From positions 1 through 60,768 of the forward strand of contig JAIRXS010000035.1 of the NCBI GenBank assembly GCA_031268145.1: a DNA stretch of 60,768 bases, written 5' to 3'. The stretch comes from Candidatus Endomicrobiellum siamense. Its GTDB lineage: Bacteria > Elusimicrobiota > Endomicrobiia > Endomicrobiales > Endomicrobiaceae. The position numbers and the translations under genes were made by a program. Under the pieces are notes generated by a model, which was given only the letters and a program-made list of their open reading frames with translations, was not told where the DNA came from and did no database searches. How positions within the stretch are numbered: the stretch's first letter is position 1; every line of letters starts with the position of its first letter. Positions 1 through 8,665 of the stretch are shown in pieces.

Positions 1-255
1 GAAATAGATTTTGTTTGTAGGCAGGCAAACCAAGTTTCAGCACTGATACAGGTTTCTTATGATATATCAGCCTCAAAAACATTAAAACGCGAAGTTTCTG
101 CGCTCATAGAAGCGTCCGACGAATTAAATTGTCAAGACTTGATTATTTTAACCTGGTACAGTGAACAAATTATTGAAGAAAGCAATAAAAAAATATATGA
201 CAGTATTGCAACTTCCAGAATGCGCGCAACCAGTCAAGACGATTATGCCTTCTGA
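1..255 (+). pseudogene. DUF4143-type AAA ATPase, C-terminal fragment
   Basis: Frame 1 reads from the window edge to a TGA at 253-255. It starts with EIDFVCRQ and continues to LIILTWYSEQIIEESNKKIY, the usual C-terminal DUF4143 (PD-(D/E)XK-like) segment of ATPases that resemble the intact copies at 1306 and 29564. After about position 200 the protein loses family resemblance, and the same bases read on the other strand as the end of the neighbouring MBL-fold pseudogene, so the gene is cut at a recombination or deletion junction. The 5' part lies outside the window, so I cannot tell whether the rest of the gene is intact. Confidence 0.7.
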
Positions 256-764
256 GGTTTTGATTACAAGCCCTGTATCGTCTTTTAAATAATCAGGCTC
301 TCCATTTTCGTATTTACATTGTGTTTGCTCATTTTCAAAATCGACTAGACGAGGTATTTCGCTTAAAAATACGCAATTATCGGTATTGGATGTGGTTTTT
401 CTATTTCAATTACTTCAAATTTTTCTTTTGCTTGTTTGCGTGTCAATTTTATACCCAAATAATGCCCGTCACGAATGCTAAAACGCTTATTGAAACAATG
501 AGGATGCAAGTCGTCCTAGCGGTTTGCGATACGCGGGAACGACGCTAAACCATCGCCATGGTCAAAATGCCCGTGCGAAAGCGCGATATAGTCAATTTGC
601 GAAAGGTCAATTCCTAACTTTTCAGCATTACGTAGATATAAGTTGCTTGCGCCAGCATCGAATAATATCTTCTTGCCAGCAACTTCAATAAGCATAGATA
701 ATCCGTGTTCGCGTTCGCACTTATTATCACCTTTGCGGTTATCTGCTAAAAAAACTACTTTCAT
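199..764 (-). pseudogene. MBL-fold metallo-hydrolase, frameshifted and truncated
   Basis: The N-terminus starts at ATG 764 (MKVVFLADN) and carries the metal-binding signature SHGHFDHGDGL before a stop near 516. Homology continues in two other frames. The first reads LHPHCFNKRFSIRDGHYLG around 500-370. The second reads FLSEIPRLVDFENEQ and ends with GIIVLTGCAHSG, a typical late motif of this family (about 360-217). At least two frameshifts are therefore needed, and the gene then stops at the junction with the ATPase fragment near 200. The family resembles the dihydropterin-ribofuranosyl-aminobenzene-phosphate synthase-like MBL hydrolases; the substrate is unknown. It is almost certainly non-functional. 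Confidence 0.8.
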
Positions 765-918
765 ATTTGTCCCTCTAAAATCTTTACATTGAAAGTTTTA
801 TCACGACCACTGTCAAACTCGCAAAATTAAATGTCTTGCTATTGCTCTAAAAGCAATCTCCCATTGTTGATTATGATTGTTTCAGTTGCCCCAAACAAAC
901 TTGTTTTCTCAAGCCCTT

Positions 919-1292
919 CTATTTACATCCCTCTAAGATTTCCTTTTGCGCTTTTTTACTAAGTGCCCCTAAAATTAACTCATAGGATTTGTCCTCCATA
1001 TCACGCAAAACATCATCCGGCACATTACCCTCAACATATACAATACAGAATTCCAATGAACTTTATTCATATAGTATCCTGGCACAATATCGCCTTTATA
1101 CTGTTCGCGTAGAAACTGCCCATGCATGGATTCAAGTTTAAGAGTTATAATTTCTCTACCTTTTTTATCACTGCCATACATAGCAAAGAGTTTGTCACGA
1201 ATCATATAATGATCAACTCCCCATTCAATCTTGTGTTCTTTAAATGCACCTTTTTTAGATATACAGTATTTCTCGAACTATTTGTATTTCAT
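919..1292 (-). pseudogene. MmcQ/YjbR family protein, broken by a stop and a frameshift
   Basis: The middle of the gene reads LESMHGQFLREQYKGDIVPG then YYMNKVHWNSV, the hallmark of the MmcQ/YjbR (DUF419) DNA-binding-like family. Just after HWNSV the frame changes; the other frame gives YVEGNVPDDVLRDMEDKSYE and a normal ending (SKKAQKEILEG) with TAG at 919-921. At the front, ATG 1292 with GGAGG upstream is followed within a few codons by an in-frame TAG, after which EHKIEWGVDHYMIRDKLFAM continues. The total span (about 124 codons) equals the family length, so this is a full-length gene with one nonsense and one frameshift lesion. Confidence 0.82.
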
Positions 1293-1305
1293 GTCCATTC
1301 CTCCT

Positions 1306-2604
1306 TTATAGCTTGACGGCAGACTCGTCGAGTAAAAATTGTTCTATTCCTATATATAGGATACCATTTTCATCATACCATGGATTAATATTATCTTTTA
1401 GTACAATTATTTTCTTAAATGAATCTGGTATCTTTCTAAGCGAGGTTGTTTCTTGATATCTTTTTTCTTCACTTTCAATCAATAAAGCTGATTGTATATA
1501 ATATCTTTTACTACTTTTATTAGCAATAAAATCTATTTCTAACTGCGATCTTTGAGATACCCCTTTATCATTTTTATAATTATACTCGACAACTCCTATA
1601 TCGATATCATATTCTCTTGCCTTTAACTCATTAAAAATGATATTTTCCATAATATGTGACTCTTCTTGTTGTCTGAAATTCAATCTTGCATTTCTTAAAC
1701 CTATATCAGTAAAATAGTATTTCAACGGTGTATCTATATATTTTTTGCCTTTTATATCATATTTATATGCTTTATCTATAATGAACGCATCTACCAAATA
1801 TGATAAGTAATCATTGATTGTATTTGGAGAAATACTTACTTTTTTAACACTTTTAAAAGTATTAGCTAGTTTTAAAGAATTAGTAAGGGAACCAATGGAT
1901 GAAGAAATAATATTGACTAATTCCCCAAGCACCATCGATTCATTTTGTATTCCGTTCCTTTCTATTACATCACTCATATATGTTTTCTCAAAAAGCCTCT
2001 TTAGGTATTTGCTTTTTTCTTCATGAGTATTTCTTAATACAGCTTGTGGCATTCCACCATACGTATAGTAATCTTTCCAAGCGCTGTTTTTATTTCCTTT
2101 ATAATAAGAATAAAACTCCTTATAGGTTAGCGGACTCATTTTAATCTCATCACCTCTATCCCTAAATTCAGTTAATATCTCAGAAGATAATAATCTAGAG
2201 TTGCTTCCTGTAACATAAAGATCAACATTATTTATTTTCATAAGGCCCAATAGAACATCTACAAAACCAATTTTGTCATTCTTATCATCAATAAATGGAT
2301 TATTAATTTCTACAACTTTTTGGATTTCATCAATAAAAATATAAAACATGCCAGTATCTCTACTTACTATCTCTTTAATATGTTTATCAAGTTCCATCGG
2401 ATTACGATATTTAGCAAATTCAATTTCGTCTAAAGGTAATTGAATAATATGCTCATCATCAACACCTATTGAAGTTAAATACTCTTTATAAATAGTTGAT
2501 AATAAATACGATTTTCCACATCTTCTAATACCAGTAATGACTTTAATCAATCCATTTTCTTTTTTACTTATTAATGTGTCTAAGTATTTTTTTCGTTCTA
2601 TCAT
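1306..2604 (-). CDS. AAA+ ATPase with C-terminal DUF4143 domain
   Basis: Intact 432-aa protein. Walker A GIRRCGKS is at residues 25-32, Walker B FIDEIQ around 115, and the C-terminal third contains LEIDFIANKSSKRYYIQ, the DUF4143 nuclease-like core. Proteins of this family are abundant in host-associated bacteria; their molecular job is not established. The start was set at ATG 2604 because AAGGAGA lies 6 nt upstream; a GTG six bases earlier would sit on the Shine-Dalgarno site. The gene has an elaborate promoter with two operator-like palindromes (2629-2702). It is flanked by broken genes, yet its own frame is intact. Confidence 0.9.
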   Translation of the reverse strand: MIERKKYLDTLISKKENGLIKVITGIRRCGKSYLLSTIYKEYLTSIGVDDEHIIQLPLDEIEFAKYRNPMELDKHIKEIVSRDTGMFYIFIDEIQKVVEINNPFIDDKNDKIGFVDVLLGLMKINNVDLYVTGSNSRLLSSEILTEFRDRGDEIKMSPLTYKEFYSYYKGNKNSAWKDYYTYGGMPQAVLRNTHEEKSKYLKRLFEKTYMSDVIERNGIQNESMVLGELVNIISSSIGSLTNSLKLANTFKSVKKVSISPNTINDYLSYLVDAFIIDKAYKYDIKGKKYIDTPLKYYFTDIGLRNARLNFRQQEESHIMENIIFNELKAREYDIDIGVVEYNYKNDKGVSQRSQLEIDFIANKSSKRYYIQSALLIESEEKRYQETTSLRKIPDSFKKIIVLKDNINPWYDENGILYIGIEQFLLDESAVKL

Positions 2605-2628
2605 TAACACTCTCCTTGCAAAATATTT

Positions 2629-2702
2629 GCGTATTTACGCTAAAATTATATTATATAATAATACTTAATGTATTATTATATAATTTATTTGCGTATTTAC
2701 GC
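2629..2702 (-). promoter_or_regulatory. Operator-hairpin-operator promoter of the DUF4143 ATPase
   Basis: Two identical palindromes gcgtatttacgc (2629-2640 and 2691-2702), each preceded by tattt, flank a perfect inverted repeat with 15-bp arms (attatataataatac, 2650-2664, and its complement 2670-2684; loop ttaat). On the minus strand a TATAAT lies at 2655-2650, so the proximal palindrome sits just downstream of the expected start and the distal one upstream of the -35 zone. This looks like a repressor-controlled promoter. The regulator is unknown, possibly the ATPase itself. Confidence 0.6.
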
Positions 2703-2905
2703 ACTTATTTTTTGCAATTTTTGTGAAAATCATAATATTTTCTCATGATGAATCAAGATAGATGTATATAATATTTTGCAAGATATTACATAAAATTGTT
2801 ATTGAAATAAAAAACATAGTAAAATCTCTTAGAATCTAAATGCTGAAATCAGATTTTATATAAAATAGGCAGGGTAGGAGAAAATTCCAATAAGGAGACA
2901 TTTCT

Positions 2906-3316
2906 ATGAATACTTTGGAAAAAGAAGATGTGAAAAGTTTCATTTCTTTACTTGGAGAACTTCAAGACGAAAAAGTTAGACTATGTAATTATTATACTGA
3001 TCACAAATTGCAAGCTATTTTAGCAAAGCACTACATTGAATTTGATGAAGAATCTTTCAATTTTTTCTTTTCAGGCGCTAACCTCAACAGTATGGAAGAT
3101 TTTTTAATATATCAAAAATCGTTTGAAAAAAATGAAAATTACAGAGTGTTCATCATTAAAGATTTAGAAAATAATCCAGTGGGTCAAATCGGAATGGAAT
3201 ATTGGGCACCACTTGGTGGTATAAATGTTTCCTACGCAATTGCAAAGCAATACTGGGGGAATGGTTATGCTCTTGATGCCGTGAAAACTATTATGAAACA
3301 ATTTTATGAATCCTAA
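2906..3316 (+). pseudogene. GNAT acetyltransferase, 3'-truncated
   Basis: 136 residues with a good start (AAGGAGA, 8 nt before ATG). Residues about 80-132 read as a RimJ/RimL-type GNAT core: VFIIKDLENNPVGQIGMEYW followed by the acetyl-CoA-binding segment AIAKQYWGNGYALDAVKTIM. The family normally continues about 40-50 residues (helix alpha4 and the last strands), but here the frame stops right after KQFYES. One frame over, only FMNPKVEL follows before another stop, so the C-terminus is gone. It could be expressed but should lack part of the fold. Substrate unknown. Confidence 0.6.
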
Positions 3317-3392
3317 AGTTGAACTTTAATGAAATTTTTTAAAAAATTATATCAATAACACTTACCGCGGTATATAATCAATAAAAAATTCA

Positions 3393-3469
3393 TGGTCGGG
3401 AAGGCGGGACTTGAACCCGCAACCTCCTGCTCCCAAAGCAGGTGCGATAGCCAATTACGCTACTTCCCG
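3393..3469 (-). tRNA. tRNA-Pro (UGG)
   Basis: On the minus strand a full cloverleaf runs from CGGGAAG at 3469 to the encoded CCA at 3393. The anticodon stem CCTGC/GCAGG holds loop TTTGGGA, so the anticodon is TGG (proline). The T-arm is GCGGGTTCAAGTCCCGC, and the acceptor stem CGGGAAG pairs with CTTCCCG. The gene lies 5 bp from the rdgB stop. Its 3' end faces the accessory island at 1-3316. Confidence 0.95.
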
Positions 3470-3474
3470 TTAAT

Positions 3475-4068
3475 TTATAATTTTTTAAGAATTACTTTAG
3501 CTTTCTGCAAAGCTTTTGCTCTGTGGCTTATTGTATTTTTTACTTCAGGCGGTAATTCCGCAAAAGTTTTATTGTAGTGCGGAATATAAAAGATTGGATC
3601 GTACCCAAAATTATATAATCCCCTCTCAACTGGACTAATTATACCATATATTTCCCCCTCAGACAAGTATAACTTACCAGAAGGATCAGCGATTGCAATA
3701 ATTGTTCTAAACTTCGCAGCCCTTTTTTCAAATGAAACATCTTTTAAAGTATTCAACAATTTTTTTATATTATCTTTAAAAAGACAATCTTTTCCTGCAT
3801 ATCTTGCACTTAAAACTCCTGGCGCGCCATTTAGGTAGTCCACTTCTAAACCTGAATCATCAGATATAACCCAACTATTAAAAAATCGAGCTGCTTCTTT
3901 TGCTTTTTTTATTGCATTATCTTTAAGTGTTTTACCATCTTCTATAGTTTTTGGATATTCTTTAAAAAATGTCATTGGTATAACTTCAATACCCAAATCT
4001 TTTAACAATGATTTTATTTCTTCCTGTTTGTGTTTACTAGTCGTAGCCACCACTATTTTTTTTATCAC
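3475..4068 (-). CDS. rdgB: XTP/dITP diphosphatase (HAM1/RdgB)
   Basis: 197 aa, the usual length. It hydrolyses non-canonical purine triphosphates (XTP, dITP, ITP) to monophosphates and so keeps them out of DNA and RNA. Recognisable family blocks are VVATTSKHKQEEIKSLL at the N-terminus (substrate/metal loop), SDDSGLEVDYLNGAPGVLSA in the centre (catalytic Asp), NFGYDPIFY and the C-terminal ISHRAKAL. It lies 4 bp downstream of valS on the same strand, so the two are probably co-transcribed. Nothing unusual. Confidence 0.95.
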   Translation of the reverse strand: MIKKIVVATTSKHKQEEIKSLLKDLGIEVIPMTFFKEYPKTIEDGKTLKDNAIKKAKEAARFFNSWVISDDSGLEVDYLNGAPGVLSARYAGKDCLFKDNIKKLLNTLKDVSFEKRAAKFRTIIAIADPSGKLYLSEGEIYGIISPVERGLYNFGYDPIFYIPHYNKTFAELPPEVKNTISHRAKALQKAKVILKKL

Positions 4069-4072
4069 AATG

Positions 4073-6724
4073 TTAACCTAAAAATTTTAAACTTTCATTA
4101 ATTTTTTCTAACTTTATATTTGCTTCATTGAGCTTAGACTTAACCTTTTCTATTTCTGAGTTCGGCGCTCTTTTTATAAAGTTATCATTTTGTAATTTTA
4201 TAGTAGTTCTCTCTATTTCTTGCTTTGCAAGAGCTACTTCTTTAGAAAGCCGCAGCTTCTCCTTTTCTATATCTATAAGCCCCTCTAAAGGTAAAAATAT
4301 TTCAAAACCACTGGTGATAGCAAGAGCAGAATTTTTTGGTCTTGTTATATTTTTTGCAAAAGTTATTGAACTTATTTTGGCAAGCTGCTTTATATAATTT
4401 TCATTATCCTTTACAACTTTTACTTTATTTTCGTCTAATACATTAAATAACGCCTCTATTTGACAAACAGGAGAAATATTCATCTCACTTCTAATAGTTC
4501 TTAAAGAAACTATTATTTCTTGTAAAGATTTCATCTCATCAATACTGCTCTTGTCATTTTCTTTTTGTTCATTTAAAAGTTTGCTTTCTGCAATTATCTT
4601 TTTTTCTCCTAATATTTGCCATATTTCTGAAGTTATAAACGGCATAACAGGTGAGAGTAATTGCAACATATTTTTAAGAACATATACTAATATTTTAAGA
4701 ACCTGTTTCCTCTCTTGTCTATTCTCAGATGTCATGCGTATTTTAGAAAGTTCAATGTACCAGTCACAATATTTTGTCCAAAAAAAGTCGTAAAGTTCTC
4801 TTGAAGCAGTGTCTATATTATAAGAGTCATAAGCTTTTTTTACTTTTAAAGACGTTTCAAAAAATTCTGCTAAAATCCACTTGTCTGAAAGTTCTACACT
4901 TGTCAACTCTTTTTCTAAATTTTCAATTCCTTCCAAATTCATTATTATAAATCTTGAAGCATTCCATATTTTGTTTGCAAAATTTCTTGCTGATAAAAAT
5001 GACTCTTCTGAAACTTGCATATCTCTTCCTGGCGCTGCTGCGCTTGCCAAAGCAAATCTTAAAGCATCTGTTCCATATTTATGCATAATTTCCCTAGGAT
5101 CAACTACATTTCCTAAAGATTTAGACATTTTTCCCCCATGCTTATCTCTTACAATACCGTGAATAAACACATCTTTATATGGCACTTCTTTCATGAACTC
5201 TAGTCCAAATTGTACCATTCTAGCTACCCACAAATATATAATTTCGTGTCCTGTAGCTAAAACAGAAGTTGGATAAAAATATTGTAATTCTTCATTGTTT
5301 CGATCGTCTTGCCAACCAAAAACGCTCATTGGCCATAAAGCAGAAGAAAACCAAGTGTCTAACACATCTTCGTCTTGAACAAAGTTTGTTCCATTACAAC
5401 AACTACAATGTGTTGGCTTGTCAAATGAAGCTATCGGCTTACAATTAGTTTTATTACCTTTTTCATCTATGCAATAATATACTGGTATTCTGTGCCCCCA
5501 CCATAATTGACGACTTATACACCAATCTCTTAAATTTTCAAGCCATAAGGTGTAAGGTCTTTTCCAAGACTCCGGATGAAAAACAGTGTTTTGCTCATTT
5601 ACTACTTCTATTGCTTTTTTAGACATTTCGCCAACATCTAAAAACCATTGTTCTGACATAAGAGGTTCTAAAGTCGTAGAACATCTATAACATTTACCAA
5701 CCTTATGGGCATAATCTTCAATCTTTTCTAAAAAATCCAAATCTTGTAAATCTTTAACTACTTTCTCCCTAGCTTCATTTATAGTTAAACCTTTATATTT
5801 TTCAGGAACATTTATCATTTTTCCGGTTATATCTGTTATTTCTATTATTTCAAGATTATTTCTTTTTGCAATTTCATTATCTGTAGTGTCACAAGCAGGT
5901 GTTACCTTAACTGCGCCTGTGCCAAAAGATTTATCTATTATATAATCTGAAATAATTCTAATCTCTCTGTTTAATAAAGGCAATACTAAAGTTCTACCTA
6001 CAAGTTCTTTATATCTATCGTCATCAGGACTTACTGCAACAGCAGTATCGCCAAGCATTGTTTCAGGACGAGTAGTTGCTACAACAATATGCTCATTGCT
6101 GTCTTTTAACATATATTTTATATACCATAAATGACTTTTTTCATCAGCGTACTCAACTTCTATATCAGAAAGAGCAGTACCGCATCTTGTACACCAATTT
6201 ACAAGCCTTTTACCTCTATATATTAACCCTTTATTAAAAAACTCTATAAAAGCTTTTTTTACAGCTTTAGACCGACTCTCGTCCATAGTAAAAGCAACCC
6301 TATCCCAATCTAAACCACAGCCCATCATTTTAAGTTGATTTAATATAGTATCGCCTGTTTCAGATCTCCATTGCCACATTTTTTCTAAAAACTTTTCACG
6401 ACCTAACTCATATTTGTTTATACCTTCTTTTTTTAAAATCTTTTCAACTACAGTCTGTGTAGCAATTCCTCCGTGGTCAGTACCAGGCACCCATAAAGTA
6501 TTGTACCCTTGAAGTTTTTTAAACCTTATTATGATGTCTTGTAAAGTAGTGTTTAAAGCATGCCCCATATGTAAAGAGCCAGTAATATTTGCAGGAGGTA
6601 TAACTATAGTAAATGGTTTTTTACTTTTGTCTACCTTTGCAGAAAATGTTTTATTTTCTATCCAATATTTACTCCACTTTCCTTCAACTAACTCAAAATT
6701 ATAAACTTTCTCCATATCTATCAC
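4073..6724 (-). CDS. valS: Valyl-tRNA synthetase
   Basis: 883 aa class I aminoacyl-tRNA synthetase. The HIGH-type motif HMGH is at residues 52-55 inside PPANITGSLHMGHALN. The KMSKS motif (GGKMSKSLGN) lies around residue 530, with the CP1 editing domain between. An Arg/Lys/Glu-rich coiled coil forms the last ~65 residues (LPLEGLIDIEKEKLRLSKEV and onward), as in bacterial ValRS. The start is GTG at 6724 with AGAGG 5 nt upstream; ATG at 6715 is the alternative. It is divergent from the SDR gene at 6856, sharing a symmetrical promoter region. Confidence 0.97.
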   Translation of the reverse strand: MIDMEKVYNFELVEGKWSKYWIENKTFSAKVDKSKKPFTIVIPPANITGSLHMGHALNTTLQDIIIRFKKLQGYNTLWVPGTDHGGIATQTVVEKILKKEGINKYELGREKFLEKMWQWRSETGDTILNQLKMMGCGLDWDRVAFTMDESRSKAVKKAFIEFFNKGLIYRGKRLVNWCTRCGTALSDIEVEYADEKSHLWYIKYMLKDSNEHIVVATTRPETMLGDTAVAVSPDDDRYKELVGRTLVLPLLNREIRIISDYIIDKSFGTGAVKVTPACDTTDNEIAKRNNLEIIEITDITGKMINVPEKYKGLTINEAREKVVKDLQDLDFLEKIEDYAHKVGKCYRCSTTLEPLMSEQWFLDVGEMSKKAIEVVNEQNTVFHPESWKRPYTLWLENLRDWCISRQLWWGHRIPVYYCIDEKGNKTNCKPIASFDKPTHCSCCNGTNFVQDEDVLDTWFSSALWPMSVFGWQDDRNNEELQYFYPTSVLATGHEIIYLWVARMVQFGLEFMKEVPYKDVFIHGIVRDKHGGKMSKSLGNVVDPREIMHKYGTDALRFALASAAAPGRDMQVSEESFLSARNFANKIWNASRFIIMNLEGIENLEKELTSVELSDKWILAEFFETSLKVKKAYDSYNIDTASRELYDFFWTKYCDWYIELSKIRMTSENRQERKQVLKILVYVLKNMLQLLSPVMPFITSEIWQILGEKKIIAESKLLNEQKENDKSSIDEMKSLQEIIVSLRTIRSEMNISPVCQIEALFNVLDENKVKVVKDNENYIKQLAKISSITFAKNITRPKNSALAITSGFEIFLPLEGLIDIEKEKLRLSKEVALAKQEIERTTIKLQNDNFIKRAPNSEIEKVKSKLNEANIKLEKINESLKFLG

Positions 6725-6790
6725 AAAGACCTCTTTAGGTTAATTTTTATTATAAACTCTAAATAATTTAAATATAAACACGTCTTTTAT

Positions 6791-6831
6791 ATTATACAAA
6801 AAAACATCTTAGATGTAATTTTTTGTATAAT
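6791..6831. promoter_or_regulatory. Symmetrical divergent promoter / long inverted repeat
   Basis: Arms attatacaaaaaa and ttttttgtataat flank an inner repeat catc-tta-gatg. Each outer end contains TATAAT pointing outward (plus strand 6826-6831 toward the SDR gene, minus strand 6796-6791 toward valS). This fits overlapping divergent promoters. The same sequence also folds into a stem followed by T's on the plus strand, so it could act as an operator or attenuator for the SDR-KAS-BioF operon. Confidence 0.5.
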
Positions 6832-6855
6832 TTTTCTATTCTATAGTGAGGGTTT

Positions 6856-7557
6856 ATGAAAAATAAAACAGTATTAATAACAGGAATATCAAAAGGAATA
6901 GGCAAAAATCTGGCAATTGCTTTTTCAAACGCAGGATGGAATGTTTGTGGCTGTTACAATAAAGATAAACCCAATTATAAGTTAATAAATTCTAAATTTA
7001 TAAAAGCAGATATAACAGTTTGTGAAAATGTAAAAGAATTAGTAGCAAGTACTGTTTTAGAATACGAAAAAATTGATTGTCTAATAAACAATGCAGGGAT
7101 ATCCAGTCCAGCAACAATACTAAAAATGGACAGCAATAAATGGTCTTCTGTTATAAACACAAATTTAACAGGCGTATTTTATACAGCAAAAACTGTTTTA
7201 AAAGTTATGTGCAAACATAAAAGTGGGACTATTATAAATATAGCTTCTATATCTGCATTTAAAACCCCCATGGGAGATGCAAACTATTCTGTTTCAAAAG
7301 CTGGACTTATAGCTTTTACAAAAAGCCTCTCAAGAGAAGCTGGACGCTTTGCAGTAACAGCAAATGTTGTTTTGCCAGGGTTTCACCTTACAAATATGGG
7401 TAGTAATGCCAGTAATCTTTATATAGACCAAGTTAAAAAAGAAAGTGTTTTAAATACAACAACAAACATTAAAGAATTTACTGATTTTATTATTTTTTTA
7501 TCAGGCCTTAAAACTGTATCAGGGCAAGTCTTTAATTTTGATTCAAGATTGATATAA
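6856..7557 (+). CDS. Short-chain dehydrogenase/reductase, FabG-like
   Basis: 233 aa classical SDR. The cofactor motif TGISKGIG is at residues 9-16, NNAG at 78-81, Ser131 in INIASISA, and the catalytic Tyr144-x3-Lys148 in YSVSK. Closest in style to 3-oxoacyl-ACP reductases (NADPH-dependent reduction of beta-ketoacyl-ACP). It is followed after 1 bp by a ketoacyl synthase and then by a BioF-type enzyme, so it probably reduces an intermediate in that dedicated pathway rather than acting as the housekeeping FabG. GAGGG lies about 4 nt before the ATG. Confidence 0.85.
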   Translation: MKNKTVLITGISKGIGKNLAIAFSNAGWNVCGCYNKDKPNYKLINSKFIKADITVCENVKELVASTVLEYEKIDCLINNAGISSPATILKMDSNKWSSVINTNLTGVFYTAKTVLKVMCKHKSGTIINIASISAFKTPMGDANYSVSKAGLIAFTKSLSREAGRFAVTANVVLPGFHLTNMGSNASNLYIDQVKKESVLNTTTNIKEFTDFIIFLSGLKTVSGQVFNFDSRLI

Positions 7558-7558
7558 A

Positions 7559-8665
7559 ATGAATATTGACAATAAAGTAGTAATTACAGGAATAGGTATA
7601 GTTTCTCCTTTGGGAGTAGGAAAAGAAGAAAACTGGAAACAGTTAATAAATTGCTCTAGCAAAGTTTGTTATAGTAAAAAATTTGACGCTTACATTGCTA
7701 ATCTAGACAACTTAAACGTAACCGATAAAGAAAGACAATACATAATGGCAGAACTTGCTATTTACGAAGCACTTAAAGATGCAAATATTGGAAACTCTTT
7801 TTGCAATCAAAAAGTAGGACTCTGTTTAGGTGAGAGCAAATTAAATCTTTTTAATAACCCTTTTAAATATTCCCTGCTAGAAAAACTAAAACAAAACTTT
7901 TGTTTTAATGGAAGTTTATCTTGCGTGTCTTGCGCATGTGCCACAGGAATTTTAACTATTATACAAGGATACAAATTTATAAAAGACGAGGTATGTGATG
8001 CCATGGTTTGCGGATGCAGTGAAACTTCAATACACCCCTTATACATAGCAGGTTTTAAAAATATGGGAGTCTTAACAAAATGCATGCCTAAACCTTTTGA
8101 CAAAGATAGAGACGGTTTTGCTATCGGCGAAGGAGCTTGTTTTATAGTGATAGAAAGTTTAAGAAATGCCACCAAAAATAATTCTAAAATATATGGTGAA
8201 ATTGAAAATTTTTCACATGGTATATATTCTGATAAGACTTTATCTATAACTTCTCATATAAAAATGAAACAAATAATTAAAAAAGCTGCATCTGGAAAAA
8301 CACCTGACTATATACACATGCATGGAACAGCAACAAAATTAAACGATTACAATGAAAGTAAAGCAGTTTTTGAATCTTTCACTAATATAAATAAGATTTC
8401 TTTAAGTTCTACAAAAGCATCAACTGGCCACATGCTTAGCGTTTCTTCGATGACTGCAACAGTCTTTTCTTTACTTGCCATGAAAGATAATGTTGTTCCT
8501 CCAACTTTAAATTTTAAACAAACAGATATTAATTTAAATTTAGATTATACTCCAAACAAACCAAGAATAAAAAATATAAATTCTAGTCTTGTTTTGTCTT
8601 TTGGTTTTGGTGGGCAATCCTGTGCTTTATTCTTAAAAAAATATAAATGTGGGCAATATGCTTGA
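7559..8665 (+). CDS. Beta-ketoacyl synthase (KAS I/II-like)
   Basis: 368 aa thiolase-fold condensing enzyme. The catalytic triad is complete: Cys127 in SCACATG, His255 in HGTAT and His291 in STKASTGH, with Lys286 in the same block. It would extend an acyl chain with malonyl-ACP. It is about 45 residues shorter than typical FabF (near 413), mostly because the region between the N-terminal strand and the active-site Cys (residues 35-60) is contracted, which marks it as a specialised paralogue. The stop overlaps the start of the BioF-type gene, indicating translational coupling. Confidence 0.88.
   Translation: MNIDNKVVITGIGIVSPLGVGKEENWKQLINCSSKVCYSKKFDAYIANLDNLNVTDKERQYIMAELAIYEALKDANIGNSFCNQKVGLCLGESKLNLFNNPFKYSLLEKLKQNFCFNGSLSCVSCACATGILTIIQGYKFIKDEVCDAMVCGCSETSIHPLYIAGFKNMGVLTKCMPKPFDKDRDGFAIGEGACFIVIESLRNATKNNSKIYGEIENFSHGIYSDKTLSITSHIKMKQIIKKAASGKTPDYIHMHGTATKLNDYNESKAVFESFTNINKISLSSTKASTGHMLSVSSMTATVFSLLAMKDNVVPPTLNFKQTDINLNLDYTPNKPRIKNINSSLVLSFGFGGQSCALFLKKYKCGQYA

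Noticed and set aside
321-548. 75-aa plus-strand frame
   Set aside because: It lies antisense to the frameshifted MBL-fold pseudogene and shows no protein-like motifs.
1122-1316. 64-aa plus-strand frame
   Set aside because: Antisense to the MmcQ/YjbR pseudogene, whose family signature is clear on the other strand.
3392-3577. Plus-strand frame starting MVGKAGLEPATSC
   Set aside because: It is the complement of the tRNA-Pro gene running into rdgB, a well-known spurious pattern.
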